A stretch of DNA of 64,000 nt from assembly GCA_964035015.1 (NCBI GenBank), contig OZ036017.1, positions 5,627,996 to 5,691,995 of the forward strand. The letters run 5' to 3'. Shown one piece after another: positions 46,120-58,254 of this stretch. Both the position numbers and the translations under genes were made by a program. How positions within the stretch are numbered: position 1 is the stretch's first letter; each line of letters begins with the position of its first letter. A model generated the notes under the pieces. That model ran no database searches. It was not told the DNA's origin and saw only the letters and a program-made list of their open reading frames with translations. Source of the DNA: Corallium rubrum (taxonomy: Eukaryota > Cnidaria > Anthozoa > Scleralcyonacea > Coralliidae).

Positions 46120-46440
46120 CATGTGTCTGTGTGCACCAAAAGTACATGTACCTTGGTGGGAGTTTCCGGGCCTCTCTCTCCACCACAGATCTGTGGCGGA
46201 AGGCCCTTAGAATGCAGACTGGAATTCTGTAAGTATAAACCCAAAACACAGATGATTACCGTAAAATTAGTCTCTTTTATTAATCACATACATTGGCATG
46301 CACTCTCACTTCTACTCTCTCAATAACCCACACATGCCATCTCCTATTACTTATAATCAATTACAGTATGCCAATGACTTGTCTCTTATTACTAGACTAA
46401 CTATTAATTGTCAACACACAATTTATATTACATTATCTCC
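46120..46440 (-). repeat. possible gypsy LTR
   Basis: The right part (GACTTGTCTCTTATTACTAG, then TAATTGTCAACA and TTTATATTACAT) recurs at 61614-61680. It lies downstream, in minus-strand sense, of the gypsy integrase C-terminus at 46968-47219, where a 3' LTR would be. Outer limits are estimated. Confidence 0.4.
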
Positions 46441-46967
46441 TTCTTAAAGAAGAGCATCCTCAATCTCTAATTTGTCCAAATTGTAGTGACCTCAGATATT
46501 GATCTTTCTGCCAACGGCAACAGGTAGACCATTGCAGTAGGGTAGGTCCTTCTTTTGGTAACACCTGCATCCTTGCAGGCATCATCTCTTGTTGATGTAC
46601 TGCTGGTTCATTGGCAAGTACATTTCCTCTTTGGTTCATCCTTGTTCCCCCAGCCTTTATGAAGTTGGCTGGCATGGGCTGGTGGACTCTGTACCTTCAT
46701 TGGTTGTTTGCTTTTCTTAAACATTTCTCGGGAAACATAATTATGCATAGTTTTGTGCCACTTATGATCAAATAGCTTCAATGGGACCACCAATGAGGCC
46801 AATGGGACCATCATCACAATGGTGTTCTCCCATGGGATTGCAATTACTCAGAATGATTTTGCGTATTAAACTAAATTGCTAATTTATTACACCCAGTACG
46901 TCTGGGTGCTGTGAGCAGCCAGCCCAATACCAGGGCCTTTTCCTGCCCTGCCAACTTCAAAAAGGCC

Positions 46968-47219
46968 CTAGATCTCCTCCATTGGATGGTTGATAGGCTG
47001 GTATTCTTTGACTCTTGGTGTGCCTTTGACCAGCTTGAGGTGATTGTGGTGCACCACTTTGGTTTTACATGTACAGTACCTTGGTCCTTCCAGGATTCCA
47101 GCTTGACGTTGGTAGTTTACATTACCATTAGTCAACTGAGTACCACGTAGGTCCTGGTCCTTCGGCTTAAACCCTTTGTAATATAGCATGGAATGTAAAA
47201 GGACTGGATAGGAAACCAA
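46968..47219 (-). pseudogene. Ty3/gypsy integrase C-terminal remnant
   Basis: The minus strand reads NGNVNYQRQAG and KTKVVHHNHLKLVKG, matching the end of gypsy pol (usually V.NY.I......K.VHHN.LK). The rest of pol is absent. Between it and the presumed LTR, 46460-46817 contains further short minus-strand frames with His/Cys/Lys-rich content that I cannot assign. Confidence 0.6.
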
Positions 47220-47734
47220 TAGTCATGTGGGGTTTTTGGGCCTTTTGATTGGTTAAATCGCATTCACCCAGGTTGCAAAATGATTGAAACCTAGTTGTAA
47301 ATTGTGATGTCACGAATGGCGTGAGCATGCTTGTTTTACTTAGGTTTTTAAGTGACCTTTTCTTCAAATTCTTCATGTTCTCACATTCAGATGACTATGT
47401 TGACGTCTCAAATGATTTTATCGCCTTACAAACCTGACTTAGCCATGCACAATCGAGTGTTTGTGGTAAACGTTGTTGATTTTTGTTTTGATGTTTTCTG
47501 TGCATCGCAATAGTACTTTGTTTTCCTTTGAATTTGCGATGCATATTTTAACTAGTAAACCTTGATATTTTCTTTTAAAATGAGTACGAAATAAGAATAG
47601 ACAGGCATTTTATCGTATTGTGGCTTTGTCGTATTTACAGGCAGTTCGATTTTCATTTTAAGTTGTATTAATCCTAAACTTTGAATATACAAGGGGTTTT
47701 TAAGCTTGTCAATTTAACCAGGTTGTTATGCTCA

Positions 47735-48143
47735 CGCTATCAAGTTTCCTGAACTTGCTGAAAGGTATTTTAACATCATCACTGCTCCTTTACACGAAAG
47801 TAGTTGCACACGAGTAGATGTTATCTTAATATCTTTGATCGTTACGACCTTCAGCATTCGATTAAGGACGGTGAAAGATCAAAACGTGGTACATGTATGA
47901 GTAATTCTCTTGAGATTAACATCTACGGCACATGTACACCTGTTCCAAAGCAATGGCCGAAGTACATAAACAACAAGCAAAACAAGATCAACTTGTCCAA
48001 CTTCCTATGTCAAGCATGGTCTATACGATTGGAAAGCACGAGCTTCGTTCCGGACAGCAGCTAGGTATTGCAGGTGGCTTTGAAGATCCAACTGAAACTG
48101 TTGTGGTAACGCATGAGAGTGTACATCCCATTCCAGAACTTCA
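47735..48143 (+). pseudogene. PIN/FEN-like multi-copy gene remnant, inverted C-terminal part
   Basis: The plus strand reads FPELAERYFNIITAPLHESS, a short break, IFDRYDLQHSIKDGERSKRG, then TPVPKQWPKYINNKQNKINL and, after a frameshift, GIAGGFEDPTETVVVTHE and HPIPELQ. This is the second half of a gene whose first half lies on the opposite strand at 48143-49430. The acidic FDRYD plus SIKDGER...KR pattern recalls FEN/XPG-like PIN nucleases. The family is multi-copy and uncharacterised in cnidarian and mollusc genomes as I remember it. Confidence 0.6.
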
Positions 48144-49430
48144 ACAAAGGGAACCTTTTGGATTAGAGCCATGGCGTCGAAAATAAAACAAGTTGGCATA
48201 TTACTTCCTGCATGAAGTCTTCCCTCAGCTGGAACAACTCTCTCTAACTCAGTCATGCAGACACTTTTCGTTGTTTTCCTTAATGAACCATCTACATGCG
48301 ACAAAGCAAAAGGTACCGTAGACAGTTCGTAGGTGAGCACTTCTCTTAGATCGACATCACGACATTTTGCTGCAATAAGTATAGCCTTCCAAATAAGCTA
48401 CGGTCGGCACTGATGGTAACAGTTTTCTCGTCAGAACATTTTATCTTCTTAATTTTTGAAATAGCGCAAAAAGTCTGTATGTTGCATTTGCTGATCTTAT
48501 TCCAAAAGGAGACTTCGGTGCTGTTAAGCCTTTGTTTCGTGATTGTGTTCATCTCTCTTTTTTGCCTGTTTGTTGGGAGTTGATAAGTCGGTCCGCCATT
48601 TCGACAGGCATACAAACAACACCTGTTGCGATGTTTCTTAATGAAATAGGCTGTTCTTTGGAAGCTTCGCTTAGGTCAAAAGGGTTGCAGCAGCAGTGCA
48701 CCAGCTTTGCGAGTTAAGCCAACAATTCGTCCAGCAGTTTTACTGTCGAGATTGATGCTCTGTTCAAGCGCCATGTCACTCCATACCTGACTGAAAGATT
48801 GATTTGACCTGCTGACTGTATGGTTACCTTCTAAGAATTCTTTGTGAGCTTCTGGAGCAAGGGTGGGAAGCATGTTCATTTCAGTTACGTAGACTGGGTA
48901 AATTTCCAAACCAAGCCTACGTTACCATACAAACGTCTAGACTGATAAACTTACCTTGCGTAGTTAATGCGATCCATAGAAAAGAAATAAGGGATCATTT
49001 CTACCACAGCGTTAAGATGGAGTGACCATATTGCATCTTTCTCTGCCGTGATGAATCGCAGAAGCAGAAGAACCATGTTAATATACATGTCCCAAAACTG
49101 AAATAACCTGGACTGTTCACAAGCATTCTGGGAAACTTTGAGAAGAGGTCTTGAACTTCTGGAATTTCTTTACAGCGACGATTAAAGTTGGTTTTCAATT
49201 TTTCTTTATTACCAACTGATTTCTGACATGCATGCGTCAAGGCCAAGCACTGCTCTTCATTACCAATGGAATACGTCTTCCAAGGCACCGTCGCGTTCTT
49301 CTTCGAGCCATACTCCAAAGGATTGCCACTGCAATCTCAGCAAAGCTTCCATAAGAAGCTTATGTGCACGTACACCACGATTGTACGACTTTCCTTTTAA
49401 CAAGGCTGAGGTAGTGTTACTCCCGTAAAT
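48143..49430 (-). pseudogene. PIN/FEN-like multi-copy gene remnant, N-terminal part
   Basis: On the minus strand: MEALLRLQWQSFGVWLEEER, ALTHACQKSV, VTEMNMLPTLAPEAHKEFLE followed by GNHTV, INLDSKTAGRIVGLTRKAGA, VTISADRSLFGRLYL, then REVLTYELSTVPFALSHVDG, TELERVV and FIFDAMALIQKVP. Several frameshifts separate the blocks. The reading breaks at about 48150, exactly where the opposite-strand C-terminal part ends. DAMALIQ would be the first acidic strand of a PIN-like fold. It looks like a decayed copy and not a host gene. Confidence 0.6.
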
Positions 49431-49627
49431 GCCTGATTCTGTGAAGTGGTCTTCTATACCACTATCCTGAAACGTCTTTCCAATAACTGCTAGATACTTC
49501 GGGTTTAGGTTGAGTGTTTCGGGTCATCCGTTTCCGCTTATAGTTTGGTGAAATAAATCACGGCGTTGCTAGGGTTCAAATTCAATGTTGCCAAGGACTA
49601 ACTGACCAAGGTTCAAATTTCAGTAAA

Positions 49628-50690
49628 ATGTCGACTGTTAGTAGCACTGGTCGAAGTTACGTGAAAGGAAAAGTTTTGACAAAAGATTTAAGAACTCTTA
49701 TTATTGATAAAATAATAAGTAAAGATGGGGATACTGCAACCTGTCTATTTTCTAGCACTTACGCATCCATCGCCCGTTCAGTTGGTGTCAGTCCGGTGGT
49801 CGTTGCAAAAATTTGGAAAACGTTTTGCTCAGAGCATTCATTCTCTCCTGAAAAACATGGCGGTGGAAATCCTAGCCATCTGTCGTATGGTGATGAGGTG
49901 ATCTTTGTCTGATCGAAGCGTTAATACGAGGGAAACCTTCAATATCATATGACGAAATTTTAGAGAAGTTATATGAATTTGGTGACTTACCGTGTGGAAC
50001 GGCTTCAAAAAGCGCAATATCCAACGCAGTGCGAAGGCGACTGCCGAGTGGAATGTTTACCTTCAAGAAAGTTGCTGCTGTGGCACAGGAAAGATTTACT
50101 GTGCAAAATATGGCGTACACACAGTTATTTTTAGATTACCTTTACCAGAAAGATCCGTATACTGTAAAGTTCTTTGATGAATGTGGCCTTAAGCTTCTTA
50201 TTGCATCAACACGCAACTATGGACATGCACCAAGAGGCAAAAGAGCGCTGGAATTCCAAACATACGCCGAAACCCCCAACATAACAGTTAACTTGATGGC
50301 TTCCTTGGCTGGCGTTTGCTACGCAAATACGGTTGATGGACCCGCTAACACCACAGACTTTCTGCGATTCTTCCAGGAAGCGTACAACTCACGAGACACA
50401 AGAACAAACCAACCTTGCCTAGAAGCTGGGAATATAATAGTGATGGATAACTGTCCCACCCATCACCATGAAGGCGGGCGAATTCTTAGTGAATTCTTGC
50501 ACGATCTTAATATCGAGTTGGTATACATGTACATGCCTGTTTATTCACCAGATTTAAATCCAGTGGAGTGTGTGTTTGGAAAAGTTCGTTTATTCATGTA
50601 ACTAATCACAACTTGAAAGAATCGCTTTATACTGCAATTGAACATACAGTACTGTGCAGAAATAACCTAACAAAATCCGTGCCCGATTTG
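49628..50690 (+). pseudogene. Tc1/mariner (IS630-type) transposase, one stop and one frameshift
   Basis: MSTVSSTGRSYVKGK starts a helix-turn-helix region (TYASIARSVGVSPVVVAKIW). A TGA interrupts at about 49910; reading resumes with GKPSISYDEILEKL. The catalytic domain is complete: FFDECGLK (first Asp), IIVMDNCPTHH (second Asp) and YSPDLNPVECVFGK (Glu). I count 39 residues between the second Asp and the Glu, more than the 34 of Tc1. A frameshift follows at about 50597. No flanking inverted repeats were identified. Confidence 0.88.
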
Positions 50691-50899
50691 CGATCATGTT
50701 CGGCTGCGAGCGTCCTTGCGGTTAGCCAAACACTGCGGCAAGCAAGACGCAGGCGTCGTAACACGATCGGCGCCGATCGTGAGCATACGTTTCTCGAACT
50801 TTAATATAAGCATCATCTGAGATTCTGAGATCAAGGCCACGTTCAAACGTAGAGCATGTTGAAATCAATTGATATGGGAAAACTTTCAGAATTTGCAAC

Positions 50900-51130
50900 G
50901 AATTGTTACGCTCAAGTCGTCCGACGTTTCTATTGTCAATATATAAAGAGAATTTTAGGAGAAGGAGTAAAAACTTCGAGATCGGCAATAAGTTTGTTTC
51001 TCTCTCGATGTCAAAGAACTGGAAGACTTGCCGACGCTCAACGCAGTGGGAGAAGACCTCTTTTAGGTGCCGATGGAAGAAGATTCATCAATGTTGAAAT
51101 GATCAAGAACGACGAATTGATCGGCCGAAT
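50900..51130 (+). pseudogene. second Tc1-like transposase N-terminal fragment
   Basis: YCQYIKRILGEGVKTSRSAI then SLFLSRCQRTGRLADAQRSG and RRPLLGADGRRFINVEM form a paired-type HTH followed by the GRPP-like basic stretch of Tc1 transposases. It is a different family from the 49628 copy and has no catalytic domain after it. Its proximity may be coincidence. Confidence 0.65.
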
Positions 51131-52440
51131 TAAACTTGGAATATTTATTTTTCAAGGCGGTTTGAGAATAAAACGTCTTTATGGATTCCGGCGTGAACAC
51201 AAAATATTACTGTGAACTTGTGAATGATGATTGTTAATTGACTCGGGCGAATGGCCAATGAAAATTTCAATGTTGTTCGTGAATATTGCTATATTGCGGG
51301 CACGAGAACATCCGGTTTGACTGTAAAAATCACATGTAGTTCATATTTAAAATTTATAAGATAATACGGATTCGAAAAAATAATAGTTTCAAAGCAAATA
51401 TGTCGGAAACGGGAAAGGGCTAATCATCGAGTTTCAGAGTTTATATGTAAAGTTCGAATATACTGTAACTGTTAATATAAACGTGTTTATTGCAAATCAT
51501 ACACAGAATCGTAAATTGGCAAAGAAAAGTTATTTATATGTCTCTAGATTAATTTTCTCGAATTGAGTTCGTAGCGACTCAACAAACAGAGCTTAGGAAT
51601 TTGGTCCTAACAACAGTTACGCCGAAAAAGGTTTTTTTTAAACACAAAATGCATGCAACGTGGGGTCCTAAACCGCTACGACGTCTTTATACAAATGAGC
51701 GGCTTGGGAATTAGCCTGCGTCACAGACGCTTGTCGAAATTGCATAAATTGTTAGAAATTAATAGTTTCACCCTAACCACTGAAATCTTCAAACAAACGT
51801 TCGGCAAATTTTAAGAGTGTTCTTATAGTAAAACTTTAATTTACAAAACTGTTTTTCGGAAACTCCGCTTCGGAATGAAACGTTCAATCAAGCAATCTGC
51901 AGGTCGTAGCCAATCATAATGTTGTTTTAAAACCCGCTGACTTTTCTTATAAAATTACTTTAAAAGCATTTAATACTGCCAAGGTAAGTTTTTAATACAT
52001 GCATTTTGATCAAGTAGTTCACTTTGACTGATTTAACTTTTTCGGACGGCGAACTTTTGACGTAAAATCAATTTTCCACGCGGCGCTGTTCGGAAGTTCG
52101 GATATTGATTTCAAAGTTTCGAAGTTTGAATGTTTGATTCCAAGTTCGCTTTATGGAAAATCTCTTGTCAATCGCTGTCGCGCTTAGATAGCTAAGTTAT
52201 ATATCTCATCAGCTCGTTCGGGCAATCTTTATAATTATGTAGCTGTCGTTAAATGTACTGAATTCAGAATCTCCGCGACTCTTTCGTTGGTGATTTAGAT
52301 TAGATCACGAGATTCTATATCTCAGCGACTCTTTCGTTGGCAGTCTTTATACCAGTCGCTCAGTTAGACTAAATTCTCGATTCTCGACTCAGCGACTTCT
52401 TCTTTGGCGGTTTTTGTACCTGTATTTGTTGATCCACACA
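51131..52440 (+). other. no gene seen
   Basis: Part of NELFE-like intron 1. CGACTCTTTCGTTGGY words recur at about 52275, 52325 and 52388, a loose repeat. Nothing else. Confidence 0.4.
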
Positions 52441-52499
52441 GTTTAATAGTTTAGATAGACTGAATTCTGTAACACCCGGGTGTTCCGACGTTTGACGAC

Positions 52500-52650
52500 C
52501 ATCAACTATGGTTCCTGCATCTGCAGAACCGCAGCCGCAAGGCGGACGTGAAACCGCACGCAGACAATCTCCCAAGCGGGCGCAGCCTCAGACGCACAGC
52601 GACCTTGCGGCAGCCGCACAACCGCACGCAGAGCGCCCGCAGACGCAGTG
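52500..52650. repeat. GC-rich CCGCA/CGCAG block
   Basis: Irregular repeats of CCGCACGCAG and GCCGCA in an AT-rich neighbourhood. No conserved protein reading is visible on either strand. Confidence 0.6.
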
Positions 52651-52871
52651 TTAGGTTATTTCTGCACAGTACTGTATCTCGCCAGAGGACATGGCAGGGT
52701 TTTATAACGTAACTGGGTATATGGACATTTATAATTAAATCCTAGTGTATGTAACAAATCACGAGAATATTTTTAGTATTAGAAATCAGTAGTGAAAACT
52801 GTTTTATAATCAAACTTTAATAAATCATAACACAAATCAACAGAGTACCGACTACTAATTTATCTCAAAAT

Positions 52872-53117
52872 ACTGCCATTTGCAAGCCACCAATAGGCTT
52901 GCGATTATTTTCACGTTTGTTTACGTTTGAAAGTTGAAAGATTCTGAATTTCACCAACTTGCGGCGTGATTTCAAAAGAACCTGTCAAATCATGGTGCAA
53001 GTTGATTGATTTGTTTTTATAAATGTTGAACTTTTCTCTTGAAACTCACAACTTTCGAACGTAAACCAACGTGAAAATAATCGCAAGCCCAACAGTGGCT
53101 CGCAAATTGCAGTATGA
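52872..53117. mobile_element. foldback MITE
   Basis: Arms share ATACTGC, TTTGCAAGCCAC, GCTTGCGATTATTTTCACGT and GTTTACGTT in inverted order around about 53000. Arm identity is about 85 percent by eye. Confidence 0.8.
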
Positions 53118-53357
53118 CTGATAAAATTAGTGAGTCTAATAGTCTATTAAACGTGATATCTAGCAAAACAATGCTGAAGATGGTATATAAAGAAAAAATC
53201 ACAATTTTCTGTTCAAAGGCACCTGGTTTTAACATCTGGAGCTTATATCAACACATAAACTTTAACATAATTTATAAAGAATAAACAGATTGAACATCAA
53301 ACGGTCAAGGTTTATGTTCTCGGTTCACCATAGTTTGTTGCAAATAAAGCTACAGTT

Positions 53358-53960
53358 TTATACATTTGCATTATTTAAAGAGAGTAATACAGCAGCTGCC
53401 TTCGCTGCATCATCTGAATCTTCTACAGTCGCTGCATCATCCGGATCCGAATCTTCCACATCTACGACTGCGACCTCGACTGCGACATCTGAAAAGTCTT
53501 TGTTGACTTTGGAATTGCTTTTGAATTGTATTTCTTCCTGTTGTAATTGTATGGCCAATTTTAAGTCATATTCTTCTTGAGAGTTTACGAACGTTGAAGA
53601 TTGAGATGGAAATAGCTGCCTTGATCTTTTATTTGAGTTTGCATATTGTGGGTAATACTCGGCTGCCGCTCATTGCAAGTTCTGCGCTACCATTGTCTGA
53701 CTTGGCATGACCATCAGATGTTTCCGGATGACGAACATTGTGTCACAGATTAGTGGCAAAATACTCACACGCGTCGGCAGTGAGCCTTTTAGTCTTCCTT
53801 CTAACCGAACAACATCTTTATTCAAAAGGTCCCAATTTCTGACCATGTGTTATATATCTTTGGGGAAATTCTTGCATGATAATGTATGTATAAAATCAAC
53901 ACCTAGGTCTGTGATTCGTGGTCTGAGATGTGTGTCATAAATGTGTCGTAGGGCGGCTGC
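53358..53960 (-). pseudogene. unassigned C-terminal coding remnant with UIM-like motif
   Basis: Minus-strand reading with several stops and frameshifts but coherent composition: ALRHIYDTHLRPRITDLGVD, MVRNWDLLNKDVVRLEGRL, then a linker and EEYDLKLAIQLQQEEIQF, which fits the ubiquitin-interacting motif pattern (acidic, L..AI...L.E). An acidic Asp/Val/Ala-rich tail ends in a stop. It may be a retrocopy or a piece of a transposon gene. I do not recognise the parent. Confidence 0.4.
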
Positions 53961-54904
53961 TTCGAGCGCCTTTAATATGCCTTCGACTCGGCCACTTGAA
54001 ATTTAGTAATGTAAATTGCTCTTGAAAAGCCCCTTGTGGGAAGAAGTAATTAAAATCTGTATTCTGTATGTATTATATGACTTTGTCTAATATCATAACC
54101 TGTGATTGGTCTTTATCCAGAGTGGTATCTCGCAAATTTTAAACGCTTTTACACTCATACAAAGTTAAGGAAAATATTCAGGAACTACATTAAAGGATAA
54201 GGGGTTTAAAAAGTCGAGAAATGTTATCAGAACTCGACAAAAGCCATTTATAAACAATGAAAAGGGCAACAGACCGCAAGCCATCTGAACGCTCACTGAC
54301 AGCAAGTTTTGGCGGGAAAATTTGTGACTGCTAATTTGAACCACACTAATGGAAAATTAAGTGCCTTTTATGAAATATTCTGGACAATAATATGTCCTGG
54401 AACATTATTACTGTATTTTCTTAAAGTTGTTTCCCGAACAGCACGACAAATTAATGGGAAACTATATAGTGTACACATAAAGCAGCATGAAAATTTCGTC
54501 GCTCGGTCTGTACCAAAAAGCCTCAGGCAAATCATTTCCCGTACATACTTCGCTCTAGGTTAATAAGCTTTTATTTCTATTTATTCAAAGTCTGAAGTTC
54601 AAAGATAGGAATAAATGCGTCTCTGTACACAAGGAATCGTTTACACGGGCTGAAAACTTACCTTACAATTGCAAACATCGTTCTGTATTAATTGTAACAA
54701 AAGGTACGCATAGCGTACATGTATCTGCGCCGAACACATTTAAATAGAAGATAATTTATAGCCTATAAATAGTGCCTATGAAACAATGGCACGAACTCAA
54801 GGTTGACATGAAATCGTAATGCATTCACTATCATCCCTGATATTCAACCTCGATTTCAAACCATTGTTCATGCCCAATGAAGCAAATTTGGGAAGTGTCT
54901 AAAG

Positions 54905-55135
54905 CACTCGTATTACCCTAGCTACCATACATTTCTTGCATTTTTTGTTTGTCGTGTTTACAAGGATGCTAGGGAGACCCAGCTGCCAGGGTTACCCTAG
55001 TAGCTATGTTTTGTCCTTGTAAATGCATTTGGTAGGGATGACGCGCCTACCTGCCTACTTGTTATTAGTGCTTGGTAACCAGGTCTAATAAAGTTGACCT
55101 AGTCGGGTAACCCTACCTCCTTGTAAACAGGCCAG
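54905..55135. repeat. dispersed GTTTACAAGG/GGTAACC repeat
   Basis: Words such as GTTTACAAGGATGCTAGGG, GGTTACCCTAG and GGTAACCCTACCTCC occur in both orientations. A diverged relative lies at about 63090-63240 (GGTAACCAGGCAAG). Probably a MITE family with poorly kept ends. Confidence 0.5.
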
Positions 55136-55214
55136 TTCAGTGAACGTAATAACTAATAAGTGAATGAGATGACAAGCCAATCCCTTGATATTAAAGAAAA
55201 TAAATCGTGGGGCA

Positions 55215-55563
55215 GATCGTGGTTTATTAGATACAACTTTGTCAACTTACAACAACCTAATATTTAAATAGGCACTGCTAATAAACTTGATTGCTTTAAA
55301 AATGTAAAAGAAAGCTACCTGTACATGTTGTGAAGTATATACTTGTTATTCTTATTCTTATTAATAAGGCAGTGAGGTTGTTTACCTGACATATATGGCA
55401 CGTATCTATAAGCTAAATAGAAAAATCTAGTTCAAAATCTTAGATTGTTTATTAGATACAACTTTATACAGCGAGCGGTCAATGAGTACATGTTTGTACT
55501 GCTAATAAACTTGATTGCATTAAAAATGTAAAATGATGCTACCGGTTGTGAAATATATAGTTG
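55215..55563 (+). repeat. imperfect tandem duplication, about 230 bp apart
   Basis: TTTATTAGATACAACTTT and CTAATAAACTTGATTGC plus AAAAATGTAAAA occur in the same order at 55225-55310 and 55448-55530. Copies differ by indels. Confidence 0.7.
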
Positions 55564-57405
55564 TAAGTTTCCTCCAAAGACAATTGTTTGTCTTCCGAAG
55601 AGTAATGTTTGTCACTTGAAGACCATGGTCCTAATGACCTAATTCATAAACAGTTTACACGTGTTGGCCTGAGTCGCCTGACTCGATATTAGATCGCCCA
55701 ACGAGTTGAAATCCTTTTGTCAACTCTTCAATCGTTCTGTACATAGTCCCTAGAAATAAATTGTCTGGAAACGCGACCAAAGTTTTTGTTCTAGGTTTTT
55801 GTTCACGTTTGTGCACCTTATTTCACCTTAACGCTTGCTGAACACATTGTATTTTTGGTATAATGAAGCAATCAACCAATAGCAGCGTTGCTTTATAAAT
55901 ATTAATGAACGTAAAACAAAAGATTGTGCACCTTATTTGCCACCCTCAACCTAAATTGTAGCTCATTGTTAACCGCTTTGATGTTCGCCGCGTCTCCAGA
56001 CAATATAATTCTAGGGACTATGTTCTTGTATAACGCACATAAACTGTGGTAGATCACACTTGCAAGTTTACTATAAGTCATGTTAAAAATACTTGCCATT
56101 TGTATCAGCAATATTGTCTTTCTTCGAAAATAGTGTGCTCTTTTGATATGGCGACGAAATAATGTTATAAACACGATCGGGATTAAAGAATACTTGTTTC
56201 CATCGTTCAACCTGACAGCTCGTCCGTTGACGCCAAAAAGTTCTAAGCTTCGATTGCCCCCGATGTAATTGTCGCGCATTGGTTAGAGTTACACCACAGC
56301 ACACACTACAGGTCAGTGGTTACACAAAGACGTTAACAGACCCACACATCCACACACACCCAGATACAAAAATGGCTGTCCTTGAAAACTTAAAACCCGT
56401 TAAAAACTCTAAAAACTCTTAAAAAGTTAAACTCGTTCCCAGGATCCTGCTCATCCAACATAGCGGTTGTGCCACTACTTACATACTACTTACAATGTGT
56501 TACATGCAATGAATTACTACTTATATTGACCGAGTATAAGATCTGAACCAGCGAAATATCAGACCAACGTTTTTAGTAAGCTGAGACTGACCAAGTGCAG
56601 CAAGGAGAGCTTACAATTATCCCAAGAAGCTTCAAATAATTCAGAAACTTGAGTTGAATATATACACCAATTGAAAGCTTATGAAATTTCCAACAAAATA
56701 AGAACACGATATATTAAAACGGATAGTTCTGTAACTATTAGCCAAAAATGTTCTATAACAGAGTTATTTTAACTTTGTTTTTAAAATTCTTTCTCTCAGA
56801 GCTCCGGAACCGCAGATTCCAGACCTCTCACAAACCAGTCAAATTAATTGTAGAATTTCGCGTTCCAGAACTCTCACGAAAATTTTATACAACGAATGTT
56901 GTTATTGCAGTCAAGTAAATACTTGAGTCTTGTAATGTTTATAGAATTATTTTGCCTAATAAATGGTCAATATTTAAAACTGTACCAATTGTAAGAGTAA
57001 AATATAAACGAAATGTAACCGTCTTGCAATGGTTGCCATGGAAACCATTCTGATATGTTCAAAATGTTTAAAATTAAATAACTTTCTAAAACTAAGATAC
57101 CGTCCAAGTATGAAACATTTCTGATCATTTGTTGGCGATTTATACCACCTTGAAGTACGCCGTCCAATCATGTCACCAATATTTTGCACATTTTAAAGGG
57201 GTGAGGTACCAATGTTGAATTGACCATAAAAATGTTATGGCCCAACATTTCCTCAGTACATCAGGTGTCAAATTATTCCTTAGATATGGTATTATGAATT
57301 GATGGTTACAGATAAAGTATGTGGTGGCCCTGGTGGGTGTTGAGCGTTTCCCATCTTCTGTGCCTATATTGAAAATCTCCTCTTAGTCTATTTTTACTAC
57401 CCATG

Positions 57406-58105
57406 AATATAGTAAAGTTTGTACTGCCAAAATTATTGAACGTAGTTAAGTAGTTTCTAACGTTTCGAGCGAAGACCCTTCGTCAGAGAGAAACCTAATG
57501 AGTGTAAATAAACAACGAGCTTATACAAGATAGATAATAATGTGACCAGAAATTGGCCAATCAGAGCAAAATAACAATAACATATCAATATTGAGATGCG
57601 CTTCAAAAGTGAACTCAAAATTTTGTACTTATTACGTCGCTTCCAGTCCCCTGACGCGAACCGCATATTGCCCGCGTTTATAGGGGGACTGAAGGCGACG
57701 TAATACAGCTTGACTTCACTTTTTGACCCGAAGTTAGCGTTCCAGATATGAGAATGGGAGGAGTATGGAGTTCACTGGCTTATATAAGAAAGATAATCAT
57801 GTGACCAATAATTAGCCAATCAGATAAAAATAACTATTATTACAAATTAATGAGATGCGAAAAGATTAGCCAATCAGAGCAAAATAACAATAACAAATCA
57901 GTAATGCATATGAGATGCGATCTAATTATTGATTTGTTATTGTTATTTTTATCAGATTGGTTAATTTTTAGTCACATGATTATCTTTCTTATATAAGCTC
58001 GTTGTACGTTTACACTCTTTACGTTTCTCTCTGACGAAGGGCCTTCGCTCGAAACGTTTGAAACTACGTTCAATAATTTCGGCAGTACTCAAACCTTACT
58101 ATATT
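57406..58105. mobile_element. 700 bp foldback with hammerhead-like cores
   Basis: Arms run from ATATAGTAAAGTTTG to its complement and share AAATTATTGAACGTAG, GAGAGAAAC, GAGCTTATA and CAATCAGA...AAAATAACA. Each arm contains CTGACGA, an A, GGGYC-loop-GCTC, GAAACGTT (right arm 58031-58056; left arm complement 57461-57486), which resembles the catalytic core of hammerhead ribozymes. A third, partial relative starts at about 63745. Confidence 0.85.
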
Positions 58106-58254
58106 TCGATTTGTATTTCAACACTACTTTTAATCCCTTTGGAACCGCTTGGTTATTGAGCCATACGCGGTCCCCTTGCTCAAACGAAGTACTTTGGTTG
58201 ACCTTGTTACAGTCATCATACCCGTTCTTCGGCCTCCTTTTTGCCTCGTTTATG

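Noticed and set aside
55902..56279. 125-codon minus-strand open frame
   Set aside because: No recognisable motif, no splice context, and a competing frame of similar quality.
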